Assembly: GCF_947347685.1 (NCBI RefSeq) | Contig: NC_070638.1 | Span: 8,476,325 to 8,540,324 of the forward strand | Direction: 5' to 3' | Length of the DNA: 64,000 bases | DNA from: Pleuronectes platessa | Taxonomy: Eukaryota > Chordata > Actinopteri > Pleuronectiformes > Pleuronectidae | Shown here: piece by piece, positions 33,419 to 48,800 of the stretch | Layout: each line of letters opens with the position of its first letter | How positions within the stretch are numbered: position 1 is the first letter of the stretch | The notes under the pieces: model-generated | The model's database searches: none | The model's input: the letters and a program-made list of their open reading frames with translations, nothing else | What the model was told of the DNA's origin: nothing | Translations under genes and position numbers: made by a program

Positions 33419-36400
33419 GTATCGATAAGGTAGTGATGATCACGGGGAACATGCAAAATAAATTGGTGGTTTAATGATTTATTAAAAAATAAATAAAAAA
33501 TATCCAACAATTTCAGTAAATCTTCCTCGAACCGCAACATGTGCTAATGGGACCTTTCGGGAAATGTCCTAGATTCTTGTTTATAATTGGACAGAACATA
33601 AACCCATACTAAACTGGCATCAAGCCCTGAGTGAAACACACAGGAAAAAATCATACACTAAACTTTACGGCAGTGACAGTTACTTCAAGAACAAAGTTGC
33701 TTTAAACTTCAGTTGAGTATTCAAAAAAAAGTTTGAGATGTCTTTGAAAGTAAACCAACATAGGATAAAATAGGGACCGTGGTGTAATCTCCCTCAGATG
33801 CAAAAATGTCAAATAACCGAGAAAAACAATGTCTAGTAAAGTAAAGAAACCTGTTCCCAAGCTTAGAACCTTCAAAGAATGCAGCGCTTTGAACTTCAGC
33901 TGCTCTCAAGAGCCCTCGAGTGCTTCTCCTTACTTGAGTGTAAGTAAAATACTCACCATGGAGTAATCTGTCTTTGAGTACAGTAAAGTGGGGAAGTGGT
34001 CAGAGTGTATTTCTGTAATTAACAGGTCCACTCTGAGGATAGTGCCAGCCGCGACTCAATCAATACACTGTGGCGTTAGTCCAGCTACTTTACGTTGGGT
34101 GGTGTGCTGCCTCAAGAAACCAGCTACTCAGTGCATCATGGATTCACTGTGGCCTGAAACACGTTATTTCCTCCGTACAGAGACGGAGCAGCAGCTGTAT
34201 TCACAAGAGCCAAGATTACTGACATCTTCAGAGACTAAATGTTCTTTCTCCTCATCCACTTCATATCCTGACTGTCAGAGTCAGGCTGCGGGATGTGGTG
34301 GAGGACAGTTATGGGTAAAAATGGCAGAATCCTATTGAGGAATGGAAGTTTGACCTGTCCCTCCTTAAATTGTAATTACCTCTCCTCCGTCACGTTTTCT
34401 AGTTCTGCTGTACGACAACAAAGACAACTTGGCCTGCACAGGAAGGTCAGAGTTCAAGAGTAGCTGCGCCGTCCCTGCAGCCGGGAGGGACAGAGTTTCC
34501 TGTGACGTCACACATGGACGCCAGCATCCGTCCTTATCATTAAAAGCTCTCGAATCTTGTTCCTGACAGGAAGCTCAGAGGTCAAGAGGGACACGTTGTC
34601 CTAGAAAGCAAGTACTCTCCAAGTTCCAAAACTTCAACCGTGTTTTCCCAACTCACAATCTCCTTTTATGTTTACTCCAATCAGACCTCAAACCAAATCA
34701 AAGGGACAAGGAGACAAGTGTGAAAGTGCTGAGCTGACATATTAGTTTAATGAAACATTTCACATCATTAGGCCTGACTGAGATAATATGCAAATAACAC
34801 TCATTAAAATGCAGAGACAGGATGTTGGAATTCACATCAATATGTTTGAAACCAGCCACTTCCCAAACGCTTTCATATTAGAGTTAAAAGTTTCATCTAA
34901 GTTTTATTTCCTCCCACCCCTCAAAGGTCAATCACTGGAAAGTCACTGTGAGAATTAAACTTGTACTTGACCTCTGACTTGTTTTGAACAAAGTCTCAAT
35001 GCAAAGTTTACTAGTGGACTAATCTGTTTTGGACCTTTCAACAACATTCAGCTCCATCAGCTGAGAAAAACCACGAGATATGTTTATAAGAAAGACTCAA
35101 TAACTAATCTGCTGAAGATTTGATCTATTATTGATTAATCAGTTCATTTTATTCTATAAATGTCAATTAACAGTGACAAATAGTTTCTTTCAACATCCCA
35201 AATTAGCCAAAATGTTACCGTAAATGCAAACTACTTCCTGAAACAAAAACACTTGAAACCACTTTTTTCTTTAATCGAATATCTGTCACTTAACTTGACA
35301 ACATGACAGTTTGGCAATTCTCTGCAAATGCAATAAAAGCATTGCACCGGACCTCCCAAAAGCATTAAGCAGCACAGTATCGGCTGCTCTCCATCTTCAC
35401 TTCCACTTCATAAAAAGCAGATGAACAGAAATGACAATTTCCAAAATCCTTTTAGATCGCAGCTGGTTTCTCTAACAGCAAGCAGGAAATGGGCAGCGAC
35501 TAATACGGAAATGGAATATTTCAGTATTGACCCTCACACGAGAGAGTCCTGGATAAACTGGGTATCATAATAGTGAAGGAGAGATGCTGTAGGTTTTGCA
35601 CTGCAGTGGTTCACACTGTGGGTTTGCTTCACAGGGAGCATGCTCCATGACTTCTTATGTCTTTTGTGCTTGGTGGGAATGAAAGAATCCTACCCCCAGT
35701 TTGATTTAATGCCTAATTCCATGCAGACAGTTATTCATCAGGCACAAGCAGAAGCCTCCATACAGCTGCCAAAGTAATCACACTGAATATGAAAGGAAGA
35801 GAAATTTCAATGTGGGTACTTCAAAAGAACCTTTCAAAAATTAATTTCTGTCCATCTAAGACGGCAATTAGCAGTGAGTACGGTTAAGGGAAATAAAAGG
35901 TGACTCCCTCCCCCCCCTCCTCCTCCTCCAGTCCGTTTAAAAGAAGAGTTTGGAAACAGAACAGCTCTCTTCAGAAGGAATTCTTATCGAAAATGACATT
36001 CACATGCACACGGTGTCCTTGAAGCCTGCAGACACCTCGACTCTTTAAAGTGGGAACTTTGCAGAAGCAGATTGTACAGGTTTGTCTTGGTGACAGGGAG
36101 CTGAAGCACCTCTCCAGCAAAGGAATCATATAATTTGTCAATGTCAAATATTATTTTGTCCCCCCCCAAAAAAAAGCTAAAGAGAAAGAAGAAACAATCT
36201 GATCTGCGATGGAGACAAACGATAACTCGACCTTCAAATAGACGTCAAGATTAACCTCGTTTTCTGGAGACGCACATTAACATTTTGATATTTGAAGCTG
36301 GAGCTCAAACTAAATGTGCCACCTCAAGATGTAATTTAGATACTGGTGCCTCTGTTGATCTTTGGCTCACGATAATGAGTCACACTTTCCCCCAGGGACA

Positions 36401-38019
36401 GCCGGATACTATAAGACTGCTCCCTGTGAGCTGCTGACTTGGTGGAATTTGTGCTAGATGGTCTTGTTGGAGCTTTAACACCCAAATCAATGCTGTTTCC
36501 ATGTCGCACTGAAACCAAAGACGTGCTCCCAGGATATCATAATGACCAGTGACCCCCTCCTTCCTCGCTGAGTGGAGGAGTGACAGGATGCCACTTGAGA
36601 TAAGAACTTCAGTGCTGTCTCCAGGTTTAATAGAAATATATTTCACAGTAAACTGGAACTCTGAAGAGACAACATCCACTGAGGTAAATGCTGGACTCCC
36701 TGTTGCATTACTGCATTAAACAGAAAAGAGCAGGAATGCAGAGGTTCTTGTTAAGTCTGCTAAGAACCAAGTTTCACCTTGACAGAGATTATTAGACAAT
36801 AAAAAAGCATGGACTATAATTATCAACGATGGAAATAGAAGTGTAATAGAATACCTTTTTGTTATCCTCTACTTTCTATAATTATAATTATATTATAATA
36901 ATTATTATAGTTTTTGTAATCCAGTTTTAAATTATTACTCCCTCTAATCTATTCAATTTTTTTAATTTGAATGTTTGTATCCTTGTCGGTTATTAACCTT
37001 GTCGGTCGTTTTGTAAAAAATAAGTATTTTTAACTGTTTTTCACAGTAAGATTCATAAGCAGATAGAATTTGCTCAGTTGTCATGGAGATGATTCAGTGT
37101 TTATCACGACCTCAGACACATGGATATATAATAACAGGTGTTACAATCCAGAAATGGCCAGAAGGTAGACCTTGAGTTGTTTTGTGAAACGAGTACAGAT
37201 GTATTTTTATATGAAACTCATGCCATTGCTTCTCATTTGGAAAAAAAACAGTATCGTTCTCTTCCTGCTTGACAATCCCGATGAAAACGTGCTTCTTGTT
37301 TTACCGATTGATGGAATACATTCCATCTTTTACCACTTGTCATCATAGCCATAAGCAGTTTGATCCATTTAGACGACACAAGTGGTTTTCAAGGAATGCT
37401 GATACAATCCAGCAAACTGGAGTATTTATCTTGAGGATCAGCTCTGCAGCCTGATGTCCGCCCTGACTTTGCACTGCCGCACAAGGTCAACTAACCGGAT
37501 TAGCAATGATAGTTGAAGGAAGGCAGCACACAGTTCTCGTGAATGCAGAATTACTCCACTTCTCATTTATGCCTCGGTGTAAAGTTTGCATTGAAAACAG
37601 AAGCTTCAGACTCACTCCCACAGTCATTCAGTAAAGCAGCTAGGACCTGCTTCGGACCAATAAATACAGTGGTGGAGGGTTGATTGTTTTGTTGGAAGCA
37701 AAAGGAAAAAAAAACTGTGCAGGAAGATGGAATAACCGTGAGAGGTGTGACATCGCTCTGACGCGTCATCCTCTCCGCTGCTGTCGTCTCCCTGAGGGAG
37801 ATTGGCAGAGCAAGGGCTGACACCTGACCATTGTTCTCGGTGGGTTTACAGACTGGAGAGGAAACAAGTGGACGTGACTAAATCTTGTTCAGTGCAATAA
37901 AGACGAGATGAGGCCACGAGGACTCTGGATAAACAAAGACTAAAGACTAAACGTCCATGCAATAAAGAGTAAAGGCTGATTTTGAAATCTTAATTTTTTC
38001 ACTGATCTCCAAAGCCACA

Positions 38020-38295
38020 CTTCTAGAGAGTTATGTCCCCTCACAGCAAGAGGGTTCCTGGTTCAAATCCCAAAAGGATTTTGTATGTTCTTCCTGAGTC
38101 TGCCATATGGTTTTCTCCGAATACGACAGCTTCCTCCCACAGTCCAAGACGTGCAGATTGACATTAGGTTAATTGGAGACTCTAAATTTACCGTAGGTGT
38201 GAATAGAGAGTGAATGGTTGTTTGTCTCTATGTTGGCTGCAGCTGCCACTGCAACCCTCAAAGAATAAGCTGTATAGAAAATGGCTTGATGGATT
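38020..38295 (+). mobile_element. Teleost interspersed repeat (SINE-like, 'CCTCACAGCAAGAGGGTTCCTGG')
   Basis: The words CCCCTCACAGCAAGAGGGTT, CTTCCTCCCACAGTCCAAGA, AGGTTAATTGGAGACTCTAA and AGAGTGAATGGTTGTTTGTC occur in the order typical of an abundant teleost repeat. The end is AGAAAATGGCTTGATGG. The left part contains a box-B-like GGTTCAAATCC, compatible with a tRNA-derived origin. The copy is diverged and shortened. Confidence 0.75.
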
Positions 38296-41200
38296 TTTAT
38301 AAAAACATGTTGAATGGATTATGTCCAATGGAGTTTGTGTGTCTAAAATCCATATTTGTTTTGGTAAATAAAGACAAAATAAAGAATGAACCAGTCCGTC
38401 TTCTTTCCCCATACACGTTAATATTTACTACGAAAAATCAGTTTTCAACCTTTTGCGTTTACTGCTAAACATAACCGTGAAATTGCAAACTGTATTTCAG
38501 CTGCTTTGAAGGAATATTGTACAGTAGGGAAAACAAATGCTTTTCTGGTACAATGAGCATGCATGAAAAAAAAAAGACTTACAATATTTGCTCCTGCTCC
38601 TGTTTCATTTCTTTGAATACCCGAGAGCAAGGGGACCTGGGTCCATTAACCCTACCATATAGAATGGATTGTGTAAAGTTACTGCTTCTTTATACATCAT
38701 CTAATGGAAAGAAAACACTATTAACAGATATCTGATGTTTTAACACAATCCCAGTTGGTCCTATAGGATTCTAGGAAGTAGTGGGTGAGGTGAAGGTAAA
38801 CTTGAGTTTATTTAACTCAGCTCAACTTTTAAATGTAAAGTAAAAACTTATATTTCTACAGCATCAAGGCTGAATTTGTTTTAAACTTCTTAGTCTCTGA
38901 ATGTAAGTCGGTCAAAACGTATTTTAGAAATTAATGTCCAGAAAATTGTGTCTAGACATTTTTGCCGTAGGCGAATATCGGAGTCGGACGTGTTCACAGC
39001 AACAAGAGATCGTTCAGAAAATTCCGGGAAGGGTTTGCGCTCGGGAGAGTTATGAGGGAGGCAGGACAAGAAATATAAATTCAACTGCAGAGATCGTAGG
39101 TTTTTGTTTGGAGCACGTCGCCTGGCAGGTCAAATTCCAGAAAATGTCTGGAGCAACCAACCAGGATACAGCCCTTCAGTGCGTCTTTGTGTGGACAGAT
39201 GTCGTTGATCTAATGTTATAATAACCAGTGAGTCACACCCTCAAGATGTAGATGGGTGTCACTGCTCGTGTTTTCATCACAAGATGGCCTCTGATTTATG
39301 TTCCCCCGAGCACTTTTATCTCCCTTATTAAACCTGTGACTATTTATTACTGCACTGAAATAAAAATAACATTTATTCCTTCTTTTATTTCTTGTCAATA
39401 TTACCTTTTTATATGATCTCGTTTCAATCTATATTTTATCTCCTGTTTGTTTTACTCTCCTCGGTGATGAGAAGATCCCCCAAAAACTTGCCCACTCGTC
39501 CATGCCCTTCACAAACTCCTTATTTACATATTTGAGATGATGTGTCTGTTTGCTTTAATAAAGCTCAGAAGCTCATGAGCGCCGTCCTGCTCCGAGCCCG
39601 GCAGACGAGGACATGGTGTGTAAACAACACACTCAAACCAATTACATCCTTTTTGTTTATCTGACAGGCAACTTTAACCTGAGACGTGAATAAATGAGCA
39701 CATACTGTTGAGTCGGCTCTGGAATCAATGGTATTAAAGTCCGTATTTTAACTGATTGAAAGAATCTTTCCCCCATTACGTGTGATCGTCGGCCGTGGCG
39801 GAGGCGTGTCACTGGACTGCAGGCTCAGGCTAACCAATCAGGCTATCTTTGGCCTGTAATGGCTGTGTATAAACCATGAGGAATTCAATTAGGTTAGGCA
39901 AGTAAACATTCACTCTGCTATAACCTGTGACATTAATCCATGTTTACACCCTGCTGAGCCCCACGTCCCCTATTCCCCCGGGATTACCGTAAATAAATCA
40001 GTCTTTCTGATGATTAACCGAGCGGGAGAGAAGCAAGGACACCACGGCTTATACATACGAAACGTTTCATATGCACTGTGCTGCAATTTAAAAAGGAATC
40101 AATAATCTCTGTTTTTGTATATGTTTACAAATTACCCACATGAGAGAGAATTGGCCATAGTCCTGGAGAAATAAGCAGGAGCAGCTGACCTCTGTACTTC
40201 GGCCTGTTCTGGCTCTCAAGTCTCTCGGCGACGTGCACAGAACCCGACTGTAAAGTCATGAAAACTATGTGAAGACCAACTTATCATTTCGGCTGCAGAG
40301 CTGTTGGCTTCCCTGTCTTCCAATTTGGTCATTTTGGGAAGGAAATGCTTACATACAGAACTAGTTGACATTGTTTATGGTGCATTTGTTTCCTTTCTTT
40401 TTTTTGTGTGTGGGCCTTTTAGCAGACAGTGAAGTGAGGAGCCTCCATTATTCTTTCAGCTGCCTCCTTAACAAGCTCTCCTGTGTGCCTCACAGCTATC
40501 CGCTACGCATCTGCACTGTTTATGCACCAAGCGAGCGCTACCGACACAGTCCCCCGCAAAACTGTCTTCACGCCCCCGGTCCAACAGTCTTCAGGAACAC
40601 ATCCCTGGTTCCCCAGCTGACGGTTTGTAACATTCAACAGCTCGTGTCTGTTCACTGATAGATCCTTAATGCCTGTTGATGTACATGAAGACAGATGTTG
40701 AAAGGATTAATGAAGTGATGGATTTGATTACAGCGGCAAAATGAAATGTCAGTCCATGGAAGGAGACGCTGTATTTCAAAGAATGTTTCTCTGCTCCTGA
40801 TTCAGTTAATAGAGGCCGGCAGCAGGTGGCAATGTTTATTTAGTCAGGGATTCAGTGTTGTGGAGAAGGGGAAGCGTCTGAAACTGTGACCATGAAAAGA
40901 ACGAAGGAACACACAGTCCTTTTTAGGCACAGCTATGAAAACTTATATAATTTTATATAACTATTATACATTTATAATAGTCAGTTTCACACACTGTCAG
41001 GGAGGTGTTAGTTTAGATAGATGTCTATTAATGAGGTTGTTGTTCACAGCAGTGTTAAACCTGTTTCCTTACTGACAGGTGTAACCCTCTTGGTTATAGT
41101 AACATTAGAGACTGATTTTCAATACTAGAAAGGCAATCCGATGCAATACTCTGCCAAGGCTGATTAACCATTTTAAATCACCACATTACATCCATGTACT

Positions 41201-44200
41201 GAGATCAGATACATTAACCATGTGCACAGTAATTTACTGCAAACTGTTTACACAAAGTATTTAGTCTCTGATATAGCTGAAAGGAATATATATATCAAAT
41301 TTTTTCAGAAGATCACTGCATTATTTCTTAAAGAATTCACAGAAATGTAGAACGCTGTAACTCAAACCACTCCAAAGGTTTCCCCCTGGCGCATACCCCA
41401 CCCTTACATCCAGAGTCAAGAAAATTGGTTGTTGTGTTTTTGTGTAATCCTGCCAAAACCTAGACAAACAGTCAAAAAGCAATGACAACATAATAATCAG
41501 TCCAGTATCATCACCAAGCTTTAAAGTTCTTATAGAATCTGGAAATGTTAAGCTTCTTCAAGACAGAATTTGTGAGAGAGCTGCTGTACTTAATGAAAAA
41601 TGGACTGAGTGGCAAGGTGTACCTAATAAAGTGGCCTTTTGTCAGTTGCATTTAAAACCATCATGTCAGACGCACTGGACTAAACACTGGATCATCCTGG
41701 ATACAGGCGGGCGGATCAAATCACAATACTGAAAACTGACTGATACAAACCTACTGTAACTCGGCTGTATTACATACTGCATAAACATACACGCCCACAC
41801 CCACCCACACACAGAGAAACACAGCGATACAGTGTGTATTCCATCATCAAGCAACTACTGAGCCACCGATCATTCTGTTAAGCGTAGGCAAAACGAGCTA
41901 TTTATCTATCCTGGTCCAGATCGGCTCCTGGCAGCAGACGCGCGTCTCCACATCACACTTGCGAAGCCTGAGCTCTGTGAAATTAGATTTTTTCATTCAC
42001 GCAAATGTCACATTCACCCGCTGTCATTTAAACGCCGCAGAATTCAAACAAAATATATGTGAAGGACTGCGGAGCTGAACGTCAATAAACGTATATGTAA
42101 ATGTCGGAGGGTTTGTTCTGAGGCTCCTGGGAAAATAGAGTTATCTAATGTAAGTAAAACTTTATCACACAGTAAACATGTTTGCACTGTCAGAGCGGTC
42201 AGGGGCAAATACCTTTCTGACACCTGCATTTCAATTTAATTTAAATTCACTTGTGTGACAGATTGCAGCGGCTCTGGGAGCTCGGGAGAGGCACTGAACA
42301 AAGGGGACCCGGCTTTCCACCTATTAATCTCCAGGCTCCATGACCAGCAGCGTACAGGAAGGCACACGCGTCTGCCCACCCATGATAAATGTTCTCCAGG
42401 CAGATCTGTGGGTGACAGAGAAGCAGGCGCCATACGTGCTGCCATTTGGCTTTATGGAAAGAGTCGATAATTCAAGAACAGGGATTTTCTCCTACACCGT
42501 CACATCTGGTGAACTGGGAGAGAAGAGGAAGAGAGATCTCGATTAGCTGTGTTAGCCCCCCCGCTTCTAATCGATTTAGCTGTGTTATCAGACAATTGCG
42601 TTTGAGGCAATTATTCACATAATCACTGGTATCTATACAGTACATAGACTCCTATCTACATAAATTGGACACTCAGTGAGATCTTATAGAAAAGCTGTTA
42701 ATTATAGTGATCAATTGGTCTTTAGATCTCTTTGTCCCCTCACGCTAATTACGCAAGGGTCTGTGCGGCCATGTGTCACCAGCAAACACAGGATTAGGTC
42801 AATTTCAATAGAGACCGGTCCGATGGCGCTGCATGTTCAGACGGATGGAAGGAGATAGCTTTGGTTTCAGGGCTACAGCTTTTTAATTTGTGCAGGATCA
42901 TTAGCTGGAGAAGGCTCCTGCTTGTTGCTCGGGGGGAGTCAAATAGATTCAGCACAAGGAAGAAGGACACCTCTTGATCCATCGAGATGCTGCTGCAGCG
43001 TCAAGTCTGGGGAAAGGGGATATTGCTCATGCATTACAATGCAGCAGGAACTGGGGCCTGTACGTTGCATGCGGTGGGTCCCGGCATGAAAAATACCTTT
43101 CTGTGTGAATTATGTGGCTGTTGAAATGAACAGGAATACCATGTGAGCTCGAGTCAAGCACTATATATCTTGGACTTGTCATCCAAATCCCCCTCCCACG
43201 TACGCATCTATGTGTGTGGGCATGGAGTGCCGGGATCAGGGTCTCACTTACTGCCACAATCACTGTGTAAAGTAGACTCACATATGCAAACACTGTACAC
43301 AACTGATTCAGATTTCCCCACAGGGTAAAGAAAGATGTTTGAAAGTTGTCTACTTCTTCAATCACTAAAACAGCTAAAGATGGTGGCTTCATTCAAATTC
43401 ATTTCGAATTAAAAATACAGTTCCATTTGACTGTGAGATTCACATGATGCAGTCGCACTCTGGAAGTTCAGACATGATACAATACGGGGTACTGATAATC
43501 TCCAGGATGTTTTTTTGGTGATTTCTCCTCACGCTTCAGAGAATAACTCACACTCTGACACAGATAAACTCATTTTTATACTGTTGTCAAATCCCAAGGA
43601 GATGTTTTCACTGGTTAAGTAGAGGTTGAATAAGCATATTCCTCCTGCCTCCTGTGTTTTGAAGAATAAATGCTCTGCGGCTATGGATGTGGTTTTTTTT
43701 TATGCTGAAACCCACTCATATGGTGCTTTTTCATTTCCCCCCAAATCAATGGAAAGGAAACAATACAATCAAGTGCCTGAGGCTAAGCACTCATTCTATT
43801 GAACACGTGTCAACTCTGCAATGTGATTGCTCCAGAAGATTGAGTATAATCACCGTACATATGCTGGAAACTAATAAGTGAAAAGCCTGGAAATATTTCA
43901 AGCGATATATTTCAAGTGAATTAAAAAGATACCGAATATATGATCTTTGATCCAAGACTTTTGAGCCTCACTGTGCTAAAGAAAATAAACATAGGTTTAA
44001 GAAAGATCATCATTGCTCCTCTCTTATAATTTTGGTCCATGTTGAATAAAAAGCTAATCTGAGTTTTGAGAAATAGGTCAATTTATTTTACAAGAAAAGA
44101 AAAATAACTATCAAACATTTCCTCCTCCACTAAATAGGCTATTTCCTCCAAGTCTGTGTGGTTCTTTCTTTGGAAATAGACACAGTCTCTTAAACACATT

Positions 44201-47200
44201 TTTCAAAGTGAAAATTATTCTAAAGTATAACTTAAGAGGCTCCACATTCCTCATTATCAACGCAGCCCAAATTATGACTTTATTCTCATAATAATACACC
44301 TTTATTGTCGAAATCGAAATTGCATCGTACTCATATAACATCTCTATACAATACATTTTTACTTTGAAGGAAAAAATATATTTAAGATGAAGTTGAGGGT
44401 AATTGATTGGGTAATATCACCTTAAATCGAGGAATGTACATGTTTTTGATATTGAAATTACAGAATAAGCATATGCTGCTCTGTGTTATTGTGCATGTTT
44501 GTGCATGACTCTGTAAATCTCCGCAGGAAAGGGCGATAATGCAGTGAGTTAATTTGCATAATGTACTTGGTGTTATTAATTGGAAGCGAGGCATCCACTC
44601 ATGTCATGTATTTTTTTTTTGCCATCCTGCCATTACAGTAACGACTCGGTTATAAAATCCCGGCAGGCTATTTATAGCAACAAGTCAATGGGCAGGTTGT
44701 GTGATATAAAGCAGCGCAGTGCACAGGCCCTCACACAAGATTTACTAGGCTAGTTTCTAACGGATTTTCTGTGCAGACAAATGAGATGTAAATTGAAAAT
44801 ATGATTGCGTGGAATAAAGGTACTAAAGTGAGGAGAGGCAAAGATGAGTGATAATCTTTGATGCTTCTTGGCACCAACGGACACTTCTTTTTTCTTACAG
44901 CAGGAGGCGGCTACGTGTGATGGTAAGTAATTGAAGTTTAAGGAGAAGGTGCCAAACTGTGGCCATGGATTTTTTTTTTTTAAAAGGAGACTAAATTAAT
45001 TCCCTTGGGTTCTTTATATTGTCTCTTCTCTGCATACACCAATAGAAAGGTTATTTATAGATGCACCACACACATCTGTTGCTCGCACTCATCCCCTTGA
45101 TATCTTAAATATGTTATGCATTTTCAAAACAAACTGAGAAACCTTAATAATTAACAATTTACGGTTTTGTCAGGAATCTCTCACTCTATGACCTATTCAT
45201 TCTTACAACAAGGTCAATTAGATATTCATGAAGAGGAATGTTCCCCTTTGCTGATAACACTTCAGTCTCTAAGTGATTACATGGAATTCGTGATTCATTT
45301 AATTGACGCCATGATTTCCATTGTTCTTTGTCTTTGCCATAAACTGCCAGTTCTCCTTTTCTTCATCTTCTGAACCAATTCACGTGATGCTGTTATCGCT
45401 CGTTTCTCCAGGCACCCATTTAATGAGCGCCTCATCTCTCCATTATTAGCTTGATTTCTGTGAACAGTATGATCATGTCCACTTGGATGTGGATGGAGTG
45501 TATCAGGTTGGTAGATGACTAGTTATTGACTCTAACAGTATTAAGTCGCGTGAGGCTTATCGTTGATTTATTTCCCATCATCTCACTAATCTTCTCCTCA
45601 GTGAACCCCAGGACTCTACCTTCTCCAGCGTGATTTTTTTCACTTTGGTAATATCTCACTGGACATCACTGGTGCACAACATTTTGCATAGTCAGAGAAC
45701 AGCTTTTTGCCCTGGTAGACACAGAGAAACCCGACACCACATCAGAGCATTTCTAACCAGCCAAACTTCCTCCCACTTGCTGTGCAAAGGAGCATGGGAA
45801 ATACATTTACTCCTGTTGCATACAGATCTCTCCCTTGTTCGACCGGCTGAACCCTGACTGGTGAAATGCCACCACTACCTGCTGCTCTACTGGCAAATAT
45901 GATTTCCCGCCCTCGAAAAACTTCAGAACGAAGGAAGCACAGGGCGGAAAAATATTCCTCAGCAACAACTGTGGGGTTATCATGCGGCACATGTCCCGTC
46001 CCGTCAAAGACGTTTGTTTAGGCGTCAGAATCATAACACCAGCAATACCACACGTCACTGACTGCAGCATTTTCCATGACCAGACCTAAAAAAAAAAACT
46101 AAAACAGCAGGCTCAGACACAGTGGGAGAAAAACAACAGGCTACTCCTTGTATTGAGTGCAGTAGGTTGGCGGCAATATACCGCAGGCTGTTTGTAAACA
46201 GTATTCATGCACGTCTACTTCCTAGAGATTTCTATACATTTCTATTTGCCTAGATACACAATTAATCTGACAAAGCTGTAGTATCTTAGAAAACTGAATT
46301 AATTCTGGAAGTAGTAGGTATGTTTGGTTTTATGCTCTATAAGTGATTCATAATGGTAATTGTGCGTGCATTTTCATTTAAGTTCAAGTTTATTGTTCTT
46401 GTCATTTGCATTAAAGGCGATGCACTCTAGCCCTGCTCTGGCTACTTTAATACAGAGTAGAGAAAAGTAATACTATATAAAACAGTTTTCTGTCTCTACA
46501 GATCATTACTAATGCGTTCTGTTGAAATATAAACCTTTGTGCAATGCGACATCTCAGTTTACCATCACCTGTGATTTATGGTTTAGAAACATGGAGCCAT
46601 CTCGGCCTTGTGCTCCTGTGTCCTTGTTGTCCTTTTCTTCAATCCACAAAATTAATATCGAGGAGATTGATGAACACCAACATGAAGAGCTTGCTAATAA
46701 AGCCGGCTGTTTGAATATTTGTACACACTTAAGCCTGTGACCGTGTTCCAGGCCGCACTGGGCTTTTGAATAATGAGTGTCTGTCTGAAAGGCTTCATCA
46801 GAGAACTCTGCCTCGCTCTGGCACCTGATTCAGGGACGTTTGGCTGCTCCCCCCCGATCGTTACATCTCTTGATGAGATTATGTTTATGTGCTTTAGAAG
46901 GTTTGTGATATTGCCACCGTATCTTACAAACACATCACATTTAGCTTCATAACCGATTAGTTAAAGTATCTCGAAACGGTGCTTCGCTCTCCTTTTTCTC
47001 ACATTTACTCCGTCTTGCAGGGGGTTGTCTGCTTCTCAGAGGGACGGAGGTAATTCTCTTTACAATCAATGCTGCTAAGAGCAAAAAGGTCATTACAGCA
47101 GCCAACAACAACGGATTAGTTTAAGGAGGACGCAAGGAAGATGTCAAGTTCTGGTGCAAATCCACTTGATATAGGTGAATACACAACAAGGATCAGTTGA

Positions 47201-47278
47201 TAATCTGTATTAAATCCACAGAGCTGAAGCTGCTAGTTGAAATTGTGTTAATTTGCTCCCACTGCAGATAGACTCAAG

Positions 47279-47300
47279 TTATATATATATATATATATAT
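47279..47300. repeat. (TA)n microsatellite
   Basis: A perfect TA run of about 22 bp. Confidence 0.9.
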
Positions 47301-48499
47301 TAAATTCAACACTATTGGGGCAAAATAAAAATTGTCAACAGCAAAAGCATCCTTGAGCATTATTTAGTAATGAATCCCAGAGCAGCTCCTTTACCTTGAG
47401 CTGTCATCGTACACTGCAATAATTTGGACCTAGCATAGTTAATAAAAACAAAGTGAGTACATGATTGCGTACGTGAGTGACACAATGCATATGCATATAT
47501 ATATACATATATGATTACATATTGTGTACTATACAAGCAATTGCTGTTGTTTAAATCTCATTAGAATCATTATTTCAGCACCACCAGTGAAACAGTTTTT
47601 TGAGCCCTTTCTAATTATGAGGCTGGTCTCGTCTCGTCGAGTCCCTCAGCATTAATGATTGAAGGTTCAGCACAGAGGGAGAAGACATTTTCTGATACAA
47701 CCTAATACGATGCATCAATTCCTTCCCTTGTATTAAGGACAGAGCGACGGTTTAATCAGGTCTGGTGTAATTAAATGTTGAAACTTAACATTTAGAGTCA
47801 TGCAAAAAAAAGGAAAGAAAGTATTTAATTTGTCTTTCTTTTGGCCTCAACAGAATGAGTTGAGGTTTGCAGTGTGTCTACAGAGCGGCAGCGGTCCTGC
47901 TTCAGTGGAGCAGAAATCTTAAGCCAGGAAGCTCTTCTCGTCTGTCAGCTTTGCTGCAGAAACACATTTCTGGAATTTTCCATTACCCCACACTCTCGGA
48001 TTTAAATACAATGCTTCATTTCATGTATAATGACGACTTAATACACGGACATTAGAAACAGTCAATCAGTATTGACCTGCCCATGTGGACAAATGTTGAC
48101 TTAATCGGTGCGCAGCAATATATTATACTGCAGGTAAAGCTTCATAATAATGGAAAGGATTTTAAAAAATGATTTGTTTTGACTTTATTTGCATTATTTT
48201 GGTTCAAGATCGGAGAAATCAAAAATCAATGCAAATCTCCACTTAAGATGAAGACATTTTGATGAATAAGAAATTATTTGTCGTATTGAAGAATTTCACC
48301 ATTAAAAGACTCCTCAATTGACTAAGAATTAATTAACTGTTATGATTGTTGACGCTGCCACATTCTTGACCAACTAGGGGCAGCAGAACAAACTGTGAAC
48401 CAAACACTGACATATTGTTCCCATATAAAGTTAAAAGTGATTTACACATGCTGTGGATCCAAATGAGACTGTGTCAAATATTCCTTATCTTTTTGCTCA

Positions 48500-48800
48500 G
48501 TTTTGGTCTCCACCAACTTCTAAGGGAAACATCTGGCTGTTAGGCAGCTGAATGGCCCACTTTGTTCACCAGCTATACTCTGCAACTGTGACTAATCTGC
48601 CTGCCACTTGGAGCAAGGTGGGAAACTTGAAGTGGGTTTATTAGTAGGTTTATCTGCTGTAAACAGCTGCATGCGATTCCAGACGAAGGAAATGCAAGCA
48701 GTGAAACTGAACCACAGCGTTGGTGCAGAAAGCAAAAACAAAATAATGAGCGAAATATTTAAACTCTGGGTAGAGGAGGTAAACTGGTTATATTGCTCTG
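48500..48800. mobile_element. Interspersed repeat (CTCCACCA family), copy B
   Basis: A diverged second copy of the repeat at 32530-32790, in the same orientation. Shared words are CTCCACCA, GGGAAACATCTGGCT and TTGTTCACCAGCTA. Short ORFs inside it are not genes. Confidence 0.5.

Larger units (their letters stand above)
30622..38019. other. Upstream region, proximal 7.4 kb
   Basis: The part next to 30622 must hold the distal 5' UTR and promoter. A GC-box-like CCGCCTCCC occurs on the gene strand at about 30728-30736. Beyond this I recognise two repeats (about 32530-32790 and 33000-33418) and no coding exon. Untranslated 5' exons cannot be excluded. Confidence 0.5.
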